This document shows, piece by piece, positions 42,239-55,797 of a stretch of DNA of 64,000 bases (position 1 is its first letter; the number at the start of each line of letters is the position of its first letter). The notes under the pieces were generated by a model, which had not been told where the DNA came from, ran no database searches, and saw nothing but the letters and a program-made list of their open reading frames with translations. Source of the DNA: Xyrauchen texanus. Its lineage: Eukaryota > Chordata > Actinopteri > Cypriniformes > Catostomidae. A program made the position numbers and the translations under genes. Location of the stretch: contig NC_068316.1 in NCBI RefSeq assembly GCF_025860055.1, forward strand, positions 34,827,387 to 34,891,386. Direction: 5' to 3'.

Positions 42239-45138
42239 AAAATGTTCTAATTTGGTACATTGATACTACAGGTCAACAGGAACCCTCAAACCAAGAATGG
42301 CTAACATTCACCCCTAGGGGCGCTACAGGTAATTCCCAAAAGTCCCATTTTCTGGTCAAATATTTTCTAATTATGTACATTGATACTACAGGCCAACAGG
42401 AACCCACAAACCAAGAATGGCCCACATTTGCCCATAGGTGGCGCTACAGGCCACATCCCAAAAAAATATTTTCAAAGTGATACCATTTCCACGCCATTTA
42501 ACCAATTCTTCTGAAACTTGGTGTACATGCCTCATTTCTCATTGGGAACAAAAAGCCTCAAGGATCCATAAGGTCTGTATGGATTTTCCTGTACACTGAA
42601 AATGTTTCGCTTAGGATTCAGACAGAAATACATGTTTTTTGAATTCATCCATTGAGAGGGTTTAACCCCAACCCTCTACTGATCAATTTTAAATGATTTG
42701 CCATTTTGAGGAGGAATCCAGCATTGCTGCTTGCAGCTATATTTATTATTATTATTATTATTATTATTCTCCTTGAGCCCCAATAGCTCAAAAAGTCACT
42801 GGTCAAAATTTTCTAAATTGGCACATTGATACTCCATGCCAACGGGTACCCCTAAACCAAGAATGGCCCACATTCGCCCATAGGTGGCGCTACAGGCCAC
42901 GCCCAAAAAACAAAATTCAAAGTGATACAATTTCCACGCCATTTGTCCAAATCTTCTGAAATTTGGTGTACATGCCTCATTCCTCATGGGGAACAAAAAG
43001 CCTCAAGAACCCATAACTTCCGCCATGATGGATTTTCCCGGACGCTGAAAATTTGCTAAAACCTACAAAACTCTTCTTCTCCTGAACCGTAGCTCCAATT
43101 GACTTGAAATTTGGTACACATGTGTAGAATGGACATCCTTGAAAACGCTACTTAGGAAAAATGAATACGATACAAAATGGCTGAAAGGGGCGTGTTTATG
43201 TAAATGTCCAAATTTTAACAATATATACGTGTCAATAAATCAAATGTAATTTTGACTGATGGTTTTTCAAACCTAACATGCTTAAAGATGACATCACTCT
43301 GAAGTACTGTGCAAAGAATGGCCATGCTAAAATTCCCATTTTCTGGTCAAAAATGTTCTAATTTGGTAAATTAATAGTACAGGCCAACAGGAATCCACAA
43401 ACCAAGAATGACCGACATACGCCACTAGGGGCACTACAGGACAAGCCAAAATTCCCATTTTCTGGTCAAAAATGTTCTAATTCGGTACAAGAATAGTACA
43501 GGCCAACAGGAATCCACAAACCAAGAATGACCGACATTCGCCACTAGGGGCACTACAGGACAAGCCAAAATTCCCATTTTCTGGTCAAAAATTTTCTAAT
43601 TTGGTACTTTGATACTACAGGCCAACAGGAACCCACATACCAAGTGTGGCCCACATTCGCCCTTAGGGGGCTTACAGGCTACTCCAAAATTTCGCTTTCT
43701 GGTCAAAAACGCTCTAATTTGGTACATTGATACTGCAGGTCAACAGGAACCCTCAAACCAAGAATGGCTAACATTCGCCTTAGGGGCACTACAGGCCATG
43801 CCAAATTCCCATTTTCTGGTCAAAATGTTCTAATTTGGTACATTAATAGTACAGGCCAAAAGGAATCCACAAACCAAGAATGACCGACATTCACCACTAG
43901 GTGGCTTAGAGGCCGCTCAAATTCCCATTTTCTGGTCAAAAAGTTATAATTTGGTACATTGATACTACAGGCCAACAGGAACCCACAAACCAAGTATGGC
44001 CCACATTCGCCATTAGGGGGCTTACAGGCCACTCCCAAAATTTCGTTTTCTGGTCAAAAATTTTCTAATATGGTACATTGATACTACTGGCCAACAGGAA
44101 CCCACAAACAAAGAATGGCTAACATTCGCCTTAGGGGGCACTAGAGGCCACTCGAAATTCCCATTTTATGGTCAAAAATGTTCTAATTTGGTACATTGAT
44201 ACTACAGGTCAACAGGAACCCTCAAACCAAGAATGGCCAACATTCACCCCTAGGGGCTTACAGGTAATTCCCAAAAGTCCCATTTTCTGGTCAAATATTT
44301 TCTAATTATGTACATTGATACTACAGGCCAACAGGAACCCACAAACCAAGAATGACCCACATTTGCCCATAGGAGGCGCTACAGGCCACGCTCCAAAAAA
44401 TATTTTCAAAGTGATACCATTTCCACGCCATTTAACCAATTCTTTTGAATCTTGGTGTACATGCCTCATTTCTCATTGGGAACAAAACGCCTCAAGGATC
44501 CATAAGGTATGATGGATTTTCCTGTAGACTGAAAATGTTTCGCTTAGGATTCAGACAGAAATACATGTTTTTTGATTCATCCATTGAGAGGGTTTAACCC
44601 CAACCCTCTACTGATCAATTTGAAATGATTTGCCATTTTGAGGAGGAATCCGCATTGCTGCTTGCAGCTATATTTATTATTATTATTATTATTATTCTTC
44701 TCCTTGAGCCCCAATAGCTCAAAAAGTCACTGGTCAAAAATTTTCTAAATTGGCACATTGATACTCCATGCCAACGGGTACCCCCAAACCAAGAATGGTC
44801 AACATTCGCCCATAGGTGGCGCTACAGGCCACGCCCAAAAACAAAAATTCAAAGTGATATAATTTCCACCCCATTTGTCCAAATCTTCTGAAACTTTGTA
44901 AACATGCCTCATTTCTCATGGGGAACAAAAAGCCTCAAGGACCCATACTTCTGCCATTATGGATTTTCCTGTACAGTGAAAATTTTGGAAAACCTACAAA
45001 ACTCTTCTTCTCCTGAACCTCAGCTCCAATTGACTTGGAATTTGGCACACGTGTGTAGTATGTATGTCTTTCCAAACGCTACTTAGCAAAAATGAATACA
45101 ATACAAAATGGCTGAAATGGACGTGTTTATGTAAATGT
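42239..45138 (+). repeat. Module block S-X-(ATT)n-Y-S-X-(ATT)n-Y, copy 1
   Basis: Satellite units run to about 42,450, X to 42,740, then (ATT)n (42,743-42,768) and Y (42,800-43,320). Nine or so satellite units follow (43,325-44,390), then X, (ATT)n (44,673-44,696) and Y again. The whole block matches 48,450-51,350 at an offset of about 6,200 bp. Several satellite units here read gggggcttacagg where others read gggggcgctacagg. Confidence 0.85.
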
Positions 45139-47640
45139 ACACACAAAAGATGATCAAAAATTTTTAAAATCCCATTGATTTACAATGGCTGAGCAAAAGT
45201 GCTCCCTCTACTGGACAAATATGGTCCACATGTAAAATCCCATTCACTTACATTGGCTGAGCAAAGAGGCTCCCTCTACTGGAGTAACTCTGTCTACCAC
45301 ATGCAGCTCTTCTGTAGCAATCTCTAATGAAGCATTTCGGTCTCCTAGTGGGTGGAGCTCCAGACTTAGACTACAGAAGACATTTTATGCCTGCACGGAG
45401 GTATGTCAAATCAATTGTGTGTCTTAATGCTTTCCAGTTTGAACATTCAGCCGATTTTACACTATTCAACTCAACAAAGGCAAAACAACTCAAATAAATG
45501 TTTTCGAAAGCAGTTTGTGTGACACAGCGAAGCGAAGCCGCTACGGCCTAACGCTCGCGACGCCGATGAGAGTTCGCTTCCTTCTTATGCTTCAACGGAC
45601 AATTTCATACACCAAAATACATGATATATTGGGGTGTCTGCTATATCTCAAGTGAACAAACAGTTGATAAAGAAATCGGGTATCAATATATTGAATTATG
45701 AATTATTGAAGGGGTCTAGTGATGCCGCTGTGATGTCCTGTTAGATTTTTCTCTATCGAGACAGCGCTAACGCATCAAAACTTCCGAGTATGATGTTGTT
45801 TAATTGTCTCTGACAACACGCAATCCTCGAGGCGAGATCATTTTTGCTCGCGATCTTCACGGAAGGTTTGTTGGTTGTGTACAATGGTTGCCTGCTTGAA
45901 CATTCAAGCCGATTTTACACTATTCAACTCAACAAAGGCAAAACAACTCAAATAAATGTTTTCGAGCAGTTTGTGTGACACAGCGAAGCGAGCCGCTGCC
46001 GCGACTAACGCCGCGACGCCGATGAGAGTTCGCTCACAGCTTCATGCGCTTGAACGGACAATTTCATACACCAAAATACATGATATATTGGGGTGTCTGT
46101 TATGTATCAAGTGAACAAACAGTTGATAAAGAAATTGGGTATCAATATATTTAATTATGAATTATTGTGAACAACACGGATGCCGCTGTGGTGTCCTGTT
46201 AAGATTTTTCTCTCAAACAGCGCTAACAGCTTAAACAAAATACTGCGCTATTTTTGCACATACAGATACATTTAATACATCGTCACAAACTATGAAAGTT
46301 GTACTTTTATTTGTTGTAAAATAAAGAAAATAAACCGTGTGCTCTTTGTCTAAGCTTAATATCTTTCTGAAACACGCCACAAAAACTTACACAAACATGA
46401 AACATATGTCTAAAGAAAGTAGGGATGGGCTGATCAATCCTAACGTATCAAAACTTCCGAGAATGATGTTGTTTAATTGTCTCTGACAACACGCTAAACC
46501 GCGAGGCTAGATCATTTTTGCTCGCGATCATCATGAAGGTTTGTCGGTTGTATACAATGTTTGCCTGTTTGAACATTCAAGCCGATTTTACACTATTCAA
46601 CTCAACAAATGTCAAAACAACTCAAATACATGTTTGCGAAGCTGTTTGTGTGACACAGCGAGCCGCGTCGCTGCCTAACTCACGCACTCCGATGTCTTTC
46701 GCTGCTGCTTGCGCCTGAACGGACAATTTCATACAACAGAGTGTCAAAATACATGATATATTGAGGAGTCTGTTATGTCTCAAGTGAACAAACAGTTGAG
46801 AAAGAAATCTGGAATAATTATATTTTATTCTGGCATTATTCCAGATGACGCCCTGCTATATTTTTCTCTCAAACAGCGGAAACAACTTAAACAAAATACT
46901 GCGCCATTTTTGCCCATACAGAAACATGCAAGACATCATTACTTAACTATGAAATGTTTACTTTTATTTGTGTACACTTACAATAACAACAAAACCTTGT
47001 GCTTTTGTAAAATAAATAAACAGGGTGCTCAGTCTCTGTCTTCGCGATTATTTTTCTGAAACACGCCACAAAATTCAAGTGAACAAAATCAACCATTCAC
47101 TGTAGTCTGTATTTTATCATCTCACAATGAATACAAATGCAACAAGCATGGCACAAAACGAAAATAATGATACTTCTCAGTTCTCAAAAGATTAAACTGA
47201 ACTGTGCCTTAAGTATCGTATCATGCGATAAAAGCCTCTTAAAGAGACAGTAACAATTTAGCCTTCGCCCTGAACATAGACATTCCCAAGTAATTGAGAA
47301 GTACAAATGGTATTATTTTAAGTTTTTTTATTTCTCTCTTACCTTGTAAAATGCCACGTTTTTGAATGGCATGTAAACACAATCACTCCATTTTTTTCAC
47401 TGGATCTGTTGCTATTTTAATGATTTAAAAATCAAAGCACTGACCATTTAAAGTGTGAGCTTGTAGGCTACATTTTGAAATAGTTATAAACAGTCACAGC
47501 TATACAGTGTTATTATGTGCCTAGATAGTCTTTCAAATAAAATTGCTTGTGATATGCTTATGTAAATCACACAAAAAAAACAGAAAAAAATCTTAAGAGA
47601 GAAGTGAAAGTGAAAGTAGAGATTTTCAAAGTGATTTTTC
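45139..47640 (+). repeat. Module Z and three successive module A starts
   Basis: Z (45,139-45,425) is followed by A-module starts (ttgaacattcaagc..., ttcaactcaacaaa) near 45,434, 45,896 and 46,564. The first two are truncated and the third runs about 1.1 kb, ending in acttaccttgtaaaatgccac and the cacagctat...gcagtg-like stretch. No gene. Confidence 0.75.
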
Positions 47641-50600
47641 ATTCAAAGTGATACAATTTCCACGCCATTTGTCTAAATCTTCTGAAACTTGGTGTACATG
47701 CCTCATTCCTCATGGGGAACAAAAAGCCTTAAGGACCCATAACTTTCACCATGATGGATTTTCCCGTGACGCTGAAAAATTTGCTAAAACCTAAAAATAC
47801 TCTTCTTCTCCTGAACCGTGAGCTCCAATTGACTTGAAATTTGGTACACATTTGTAGAATGGACATCCTTGAAAACATTACTTAGGAAAAATGAATGTGA
47901 TACAAAATGTCTGAAAGGGGCGTGTTTATGTAAATGTCCAAATTTTAACAATATATACCTGTCAATAAATCAAATGTAATTTTGACTGATGGTTTTTCAA
48001 ACCTAACATGCTTCAAGATGACATCACTCTGAAGTATCATGCAAAGAATGGTCGACATTCTGCCTCTAGGGGGCTTACAGGCCATGTCGAAATTCCCATT
48101 TTCTGGTCTAAAATGTTCTAATTTGGTACAATGGTACTACAGGCCAACAGGAACCCACAAACCAAGAATGGCCGACATTCGCCACTAGGGGGCTTAAAGG
48201 CCACGCCTAAAATTCCCGCTTTCTGGTCAAATTTTTTTTAATTTGGTACATTGATACTACAGGCAGACAGGAACCCACAAACCAAGAATGGACAACATTC
48301 ACCCTAGGGGCTAGCCATGCAAATTCATTTTCTGGTCAAAATGTCAATTTGGTCACTGATACATGCCAACAGGAACCACAAACCTAATGGCCACATTCGC
48401 CATTAGGCTACGGTAATTCCAAAAATCCCATTTTCTGGTCAAACATTTTCTAATTTGGTGTATTGATTCTACAGGCCGACAGGAACCCACAAACCAAGAA
48501 AGGCCCACATTTGCCCCTAGGGGTGCTACAGGCCACTCCAAAATTCCCATTTTCTGGTCAAATATTTTCTAATTTTGTACATTTATACTACAGGCCAACA
48601 GGAACCCACAAACCAAGAATGACCAACATTTGCCCATAGGTGGCGCTTACAGGCCACGCTCCAAAAATTTTTTTTCAAAATGATATAATATCCACCCCAT
48701 TTGTCCAATTCTTCTGAAACTTGGTGTACATGCCGCATTTCTCATTGGGAACAAAAAGCCTCAAGGATCCATAAGGTCCGTATGGATTTTCCTGTACATT
48801 GAAAATGTTTTGTTTAGGAATCAGACTAAGACATGTTTTTTTGAATTCCTTAATTGGGAGGGTTTATCCCCAACCATCTACTGATCAATTTTAAATGATT
48901 TGCCATTTTGAGGAGGAATCCGCATTGCTGCTTGCAGCTATATTTATTATTATTATTATTATTATTCTCCTTGAGCCCCAATAGCTCAAAAAGTCACTGG
49001 TCAAAAATTTTCTAAATTGGCACATTGATACTCCATGCCAACGGGTACCCCCAAACCAAGAATGGCCCACATTCGCCCATAGGTGGCGCTACAGGCCACG
49101 CCCAAAAAAACAAAATTCAAAGTGATACAATTTCCACGCCATTTGTCCAAATCTTCTGAAATTTGGTGTACATGCCTCATTCCTCATGGGGAACAAAAAG
49201 CCTCAAGAACCCATAACTTCCGCCATGATGGATTTTCCCAGACGTTGAAAATTTGCTAAAACCTACAAAACTCTTCTTCTCCTGAACCGTAGCTCCAATT
49301 GACTTGAAATTTGGTACACATGTGTAGAATGGACATCCTTGAAAACGCTACTTAGGAAAAATGAATACAATACAAAATGGCTGAAAGGGGCGTGTTTATG
49401 TAAATGTCCAAATTTTAACAATATATACGTGTCAATAAATCAAATGTAATTTTGACTGATGGTTTTTCAAACCTAACATGCTTAAAGATGACATCACTCT
49501 GAAGTACTGTGCAAAGAATGGCCATGCCAAAATTCCCATTTTCTGGTCAAAAATGTTCTAATTTGGTAAATTAATAGTACAGGCCAACAGGAATCCACAA
49601 ACCAAGAATGACCGACATACGCCACTAGGGGCACTACAGGACAAGCCAAAATTCCCATTTTCTGGTCAAAAATGTTCTAATTCGTACAAGAATAGTACAG
49701 GCCAACAGGAATCCACAAACCAAGAATGACCGACATTCGCCACTAGGGGGCACTACAGGACAAGCCAAAATTCCCATTTTCTGGTCAAAAATTTTCTAAT
49801 TTGGTACTTTGATACTACAGGCCAACAGGAACCCACATACCAAGTGTGGCCCACATTCAGCCCTTAGGGGGCTTACAGGCTACTCCAAAATTTCGCTTTC
49901 TGGTCAAAAACGCTCTAATTTGGTACATTGATACTGCAGGTCAACAGGAACCCTCAAACCAAGAATGGCTAACATTCAGCCTTAGGGGCACTACAGGCCA
50001 TGCCGAAATTCCCATTTTCTGGTCAAAAATGTTCTAATTTGGTACATTAATAGTACAGGCCAAAAGGAATCCACAAACCAAGAATGACCGACATTCACCA
50101 CTAGGTGGCGCTTAGAGGCCAAGCCGAAATTCCCATTTTCTGGTCAAAAAGTTATAATTTGGTACATTGATACTACAGGCCAACAGGAACCCACAAACCA
50201 AGTATGGCCCACATTCGCCATTAGGGGGCTTACAGGCCACTCCCAAAATTTCATTTTCTGGTCAAAAATTTTCTAATATGGTACATTGATACTACTGGCC
50301 AACAGGAACCCACAAACAAAGAATGGCTAACATTCGCCCTTAGGGGCACTAGAGGCCACTTAAATTCCCATTTTATGGTCAAAAATGTTCTAATTTGGTA
50401 CATTGATACTACAGGTCAACAGGAACCCTCAAACCAAGAATGGCCAACATTCACCCCTAGGGGCGCTACAGGTAATTCCCAAAAGTCCCATTTTCTGGTC
50501 AAATATTTTCTAATTATGTACATTGATACTACAGGCCAACAGGAACCCACAAACCAAGAATGACCCACATTTGCCCATAGGAGGCGCTACAGGCCACGCT

Positions 50601-51350
50601 CCCAAAAAATATTTTCAAAGTGATACCATTTCCACGCCATTTAACCAATTCTTTTGAATCTTGGTGTACATGCCTCATTTCTCATTGGGAACAAAAAGCC
50701 TCAAGGATCCATAAGGTCTGTATTGATGGATTTTTCTGTACACTGAAAATGTTTCGTTTAGGATTCAGACAGAAATACGTGGTTTTTGGATTCATCCATT
50801 GAGAGGGTTTAACCCCAACCCTCTACTGATCAATTTTAAATGATTTGCCATTTTGAGGAGGAATCCGCATTGCTGCTTGCAGCTATATTTATTATTATTC
50901 TCCTTGAGCCCCAATATCTCAAAAAGTCACTGGTCAAAAGTTTTCTAAATTGGCACATTGATAATCCATGCCAACGGGTACCCCCAAACCAAGAATGGTC
51001 AACATTCGCACATAGGTGGCGCTACAGGCCATGCCCAAAAAATATATTTTCAAAGTGATTCCATTTCCACGCCATTTGTCCAAATCTTCTGAAACTTGGT
51101 GTACATGCCTCATTTTTCATGGGGAACAAAAAAGCCTCAAGGAACCATACTTCTGCCATTATGGATTTTCCTGTACATTGAAAATTTTGGAAAACCTACA
51201 AAACTCTTCTTCTCCTGAACCTTAGCTCCAATTGACTTGGAATTTGGTACACATGTGTAGAATGAATGTCATTCCAAACGTTACTTAGCAAAAATGAATA
51301 CAATACAAAATGTCTGAAATGGGGGTGTTTATGTAAATGTACACACAAAT
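47641..51350 (+). repeat. Module block Y-S-X-(ATT)n-Y-S-X-(ATT)n-Y, copy 2
   Basis: Y (47,641-48,050), a short and eroded satellite array (48,050-48,660), X, (ATT)n (48,943-48,966), Y, a second satellite array (49,510-50,600), X, a short (ATT)n and Y. From 48,450 on it is a near copy of 42,239-45,138. The unit at 48,300-48,420 has lost many single bases relative to its neighbours. Confidence 0.85.
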
Positions 51351-53834
51351 GATGATCAAAAATGTAAAAAATCCCATTGATTTACAATGGCTGAGCAAAA
51401 GTGCCCCCTCTACTGGATAAATATGGTCTACATGTAAAATCCCATTCACTTACATTGGCTGAGCAAAGAGGCTCCCTCTACTGGAGTAACTCTGTCTACC
51501 ACATGCAGCTCTCCTGTTTAATCTCTCTAATGCAGCATTTCGGTCTCCTAGTGGGTGGAGCTCCAGACTTAGAAGCCAGAAGACATTTTGCATCTGGACG
51601 AAGGTAGGTCAAGTTTTAATGCTTTCCAGTTTGAACATTCAAGCGATTTTACACTATTCAACTCAACAAAGGCAAAACAACTCAAATAAATGTTTGCAAG
51701 CTGTTTGTGTGACACAGCGAGCGAGCCGCGTTGCGTCTAACGTTCGCACGCCGATGAGAGTTCGCTTTCCCTTCTTGCGTTTGAACGGACAATTTCATAC
51801 ACCAAAATACATGATATATTTGGGTGTCTGCTATATCTCAAGTGAACAAACAGTTGATCAATAAATCGGGTATCAATATATTTAATTATTAATTAATGCA
51901 GTGATCAACATTGATGCCGCTAGTGGTGTCCTGTTAGATTTTTCTCTATCGAAACAGCATTAACAGCTTAAACAAAATACTGCGTTATTAACAAAATACT
52001 GCGTTATTAACAAAATACTGCGTTATTTTTGCCCATACTATACATTTAATACATCGTCACAAACTATGAAAGTTGTACTTTTACAATACACTTACAATAA
52101 CAACAAAACCTTGTGCTTTTGTAAAATAAAGAAAATAAACCGGGTGTGCCGTCTCCGTCTTAGTTTTTATGACGTGTTTCAGAAAAATAATCGCTAACAG
52201 AAACGTACATGAAACATATGTCTTCACGAAGGTTTGTCGGTTGTATACAATGTTTGCCTGTTTGAACATTCAAGCGATTTTACACTATTCAACTCAACAA
52301 ATGTGAAAACAACTCAAATACATGTTTGCGAGCTGTTTGTGTGACACAGTGAGCCGCGTCACGTAACGCACGCACGCCGATGAGACTTTGCTTTCGCTGC
52401 TGCTTGCGTCTGAACGGACAATTTCATACAACAAAGTGTAAAAATACATGATATATTGAGGAGCCTGTTATGTCAAGTGAACAAACAGTTGAGAAAGAAA
52501 TCTTGTATAATTATATTGAATTCTGGCATTATTCCAGGTGACATCCTGTTAGATGTTTCTCTCGAAACAGCAGAAACAACTTAAATAAAATACTGCGTCA
52601 TTTTTGCCCATACAGAAACATGCGAGTCATCATTACGAACTATGAAATGTGTCCTTTTATTTGTGTACAATTACAATAACAACAAAACCTTGTGCTTTTG
52701 TAAAATAAAGAAAGTAAACCGGGTGCTCAGTCTGTCTTCACGATAATCTTTCTGAAACACGTCACAAAATTCACGCAGTCTGTATTTTATCACCTCACAC
52801 CCATAATCTCTGAAATGAATACAGATGCAACAAGCACGCACATAAGGTAAATAATGATACTTCACAGTTCTCAAAAGATTAAACTGGACTGTGCCTTGAA
52901 TATCGTATCATGCGATAAAAGCCTCTTAAAGAGACAGTAACAATTTAGACTTCGCCCAGTGCATTGACATCCGAGGTAATTGAAAAGTACAAATGGTATT
53001 ATTTTAAGTTTTTTTTATTTCTCTCTTACGTGGTAGAATGCCACGTTTTTGAATGGCATGTAAAATTTAAAAATAATCACTCAATCTCCATTTCTTTTCA
53101 CTGGATCTGTTGCTATTTTAATGATTTCAAAATCAAAGCACTGACCATTTAAAGTGTGAGCTTGTACATTTTGAAATAGTTATAAACAGTCACAGCTATG
53201 CAGTGTTATTATGTGCCTAGATAGTCTTTCAAATAAAATTAGTTTACCCCAAATAGATATTTCTCTCATCATTTACTCACCCTCTTTCTACCCCAGATGT
53301 GTATTTCTTTCTTTCTCAGCCCTGTTGGTGCTTTCAATGCACTTGAATGGTGATCAGAACTCACATCAACAAAAATCACATAAATGCAACATAAAAAGTA
53401 ACCCATAACACTCCAGTGGTTTAATCCATACTTTCAGAAGGGATATTATAGGTGTGGGTGTGAAAAAGATCAATATATGTAGTATATAGAGTATTTTTAT
53501 TTTTTTTACTATAAATTGTCCACCCTGCTCAGGAGGGGTGATATGCTTATGTAAATCACAAAAAAAAAAAAACTGAAAAAGAACTCTTAAGAGAGAAGAG
53601 CACTTGTGAAAGTGAAAGTAGAGATTTATAGTAAAAAATGACTTAATTATTGATCTGTTTCTCACCACTTCTCATTTACTTACATTGATAAGACCAACAG
53701 AGCTGAGATATTCTTCTAAACATCTTCATTCAATTTCTGCAGAAGAAAGTCATACACATCTGGGACTGCATGAGGGTGAGGAAATGATCAAATATCCCTT
53801 TAACATTCACTTATTTTTACAATGCATAAAATGA
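51351..53834 (+). repeat. Module Z, short A and long A (copy at 52 kb)
   Basis: Z (51,351-51,610), a truncated A (about 51,630-52,255, with a small tandem triplication of acaaaatactgcgttatta near 51,965-52,030), then a long A (52,258-53,834). From 52,315 the long A nearly duplicates positions 1-1,525. Confidence 0.8.
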
Positions 53835-54642
53835 ATGCTAATTTGGTACATTGATACTACTGGCCAACAGGAACCCACAAACCAAGAATGGCCAACATTC
53901 GCCCCTAGGGGGCGCTACAGGCCATGCCAAAATTCCCATTTTCTGGTCAAAAATGTTCTTATTTGGTACATTGATAGTACAGGCCAACAGGAACCCACAA
54001 ACCAAGAATGGACCACATTTGCCAATAGGGGGCGCTACAGGAAATGCAAAAATTCTAATTTTCCGGTCAAAAATTTTCTAATATGGTACATTGATACTAC
54101 AGGCCAACAGGAACCCACAAACCAAGAATGGCCCACATTCGCCCTTTATGGGGCGCTACAGACCACGCCCAAAAGTCTCATTTTCTGTTCAAAAATGTTC
54201 TAAATTGCTACTTTGATACTACAGGCCAACAGAAACCCACAAATCAAGAATGGCCCACATTCACCCTTAGGGGGTGCTACAGACCACGCCCAAATGTCCA
54301 ATTTTCAAACTGATGGCATTTTCACCCAATTTGTCAAATTTGTCTGAAACTTAATGTACATTCCTCATTTCAGATACCATTTCCACGCCATTTAACCAAT
54401 TCTTCTGAAACTTGGTGTACATGCCTCATTTCTCATTGGGACCAAAAAAGCCTCAAGGATCCATAAGGTCCGGTATGATGGATTTTCCTGTACACTGAAA
54501 ATGTTTCGTTTAGGATTCAGACAGAAATACGTGTTTTTTGTATTCATCCATTGAGAGGGTTTAACCCCAACCCTCTACTGATCAATTTTAAATGATTTGC
54601 CATTTTGAGGAGGAATCCGCATTGCTGCTTGCAGCTATATTA
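53835..54642 (+). repeat. Satellite S array (four units) and X module
   Basis: Same order and nearly the same sequence as 1,529-2,335. X ends in gcattgctgcttgcagctat and is cut at 54,643 by an L2 tail instead of continuing into (ATT)n. Confidence 0.85.
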
Positions 54643-54990
54643 TTTACATTATATTCATGATGTTAGCCAGAGGGGAACTGGCCCCAACAGTGAGTCTGGT
54701 TTCTCCCAAGGTTATGTTTCTCTATTAATCCACATCTTATGGAGTTTTGTGTTCCTTGCCACAGTCGCCTACAGCTTGCTCACTGGAGTTATTAATACAA
54801 CTATTATTTAATTATTTTTTAACACGATTAAGAATCGTATTTTATCTAATTACACAATGATGATTCATCGACTTTATAGACATTACAGTTTTATCGTCTG
54901 TTAATGCTGATATTCTGTAAAGCTGCTTTGAAATGATGTGTGTTGTGAAAGGCGCTATACAAATAAAATTGACTTGACTTGACTTAGGAA
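54643..54990 (+). mobile_element. L2-type LINE 3' tail, 5'-truncated
   Basis: Contains agaggggaactggccccaac, ggtttctcccaaggttatgt, gctgatattctgtaaagctg and gttgtgaaaggcgctataca, and ends in a short repeat tail (aaaattgacttgacttgact). Severe 5' truncation and a short-repeat 3' tail are typical of L2/CR1-group insertions. It sits at the end of an X module where the ATT run is expected. Confidence 0.82.
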
Positions 54991-54994
54991 TAAT

Positions 54995-55145
54995 ATCTTC
55001 AAGTTGAAGTGTGACTGGGCTGTGATCGGCTATCAATATATTATGATATTTAGTGTTATTTGTATTAGTTTATTCAGAAGTTGCCAAAAAGTAATCAATT
55101 CTAGTGTATGAGAAGAAAATATTATATACATTGTGACAAAAATTA
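54995..55145 (-). pseudogene. L1-type LINE endonuclease fragment
   Basis: On the minus strand, one frame reads FFSYTRIDYFLATSE, stop, then YHNILIADHSPVTLQLEDI. This resembles the C-terminal catalytic end of the L1-type endonuclease (xRIDYFL ... SDHxPV). Only about 45 residues remain. The rest of the L1 is not found nearby on this strand. Confidence 0.6.
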
Positions 55146-55385
55146 TTTATGACCTATGATTTATGACCTAATGGGTGTACATTTGACCTTTGCATTTAAT
55201 TTTAGCTGGTCACTTTAAAATTATGAATAAATGGTTAACAAAGACAAAGTATTATTTTACTTTTGACAGACGAGAAAATATGTTTTTTAAACAAAATGTA
55301 TCAAGTTGTCAAGCACAACAAAGTCACTTGTAAATGATAAATAAATGGTTTAACAAACATAACGTTTGGCATTAGTTTAACTAAC
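55146..55385. other. Unassigned AT-rich sequence
   Basis: No coding signal, repeat match inside the window or structure that I can support. Confidence 0.4.
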
Positions 55386-55797
55386 AGGGTTCCCCTTCTG
55401 TCACTCACTCGACTCCAAGTTGGGTCGAATGAAGTGACACAAGTGACACAAGGGGTCTTCCTTGGGAGCATGCTGTGCTTCGACAGCACTTCATTGTCTT
55501 AAAAGAGTGTTCTCCTCCTAAAAGAGTTTTATTTTCTCTAAAAGAGTTTGAGTTTTCCATAAAAGAGCAATACACTGCAGGCGTTGAACGTCCTTTTCAG
55601 AACGCGTCTTTTTCGAGATGCCCTTCCACCTCTGTGTAGTTAATGGATGTGGTCGATATCTCTCCTAGACAGATGGCCACAGACGCTGCCATGTGTGCTT
55701 GGGCAGCGATCACACTCAGGTGGCGTCCGTGGATGATTCATGTACTCACTGCAAGAACATGAACATGGCAACATTGCGCTTGCGTCTCTCCTTTCTA
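55386..55797 (+). pseudogene. DIRS 5' end and gag start (fourth DIRS fragment)
   Basis: Begins with the DIRS outer end gttccccttctgtcactcac (plus orientation) and the leader words ctaaaagagt and gttgaacgtccttttcagaa. A gag start follows with a cysteine/histidine cluster (DGHRRCHVCLGSDHTQVA) near 55,670-55,725. It ends abruptly at a LINE tail at 55,798. A stop and missing pol make it non-functional. Confidence 0.75.

Noticed and set aside
41628..42263. Open frames of 176-210 codons
   Set aside because: They run across the 500-N gap and are artefacts.
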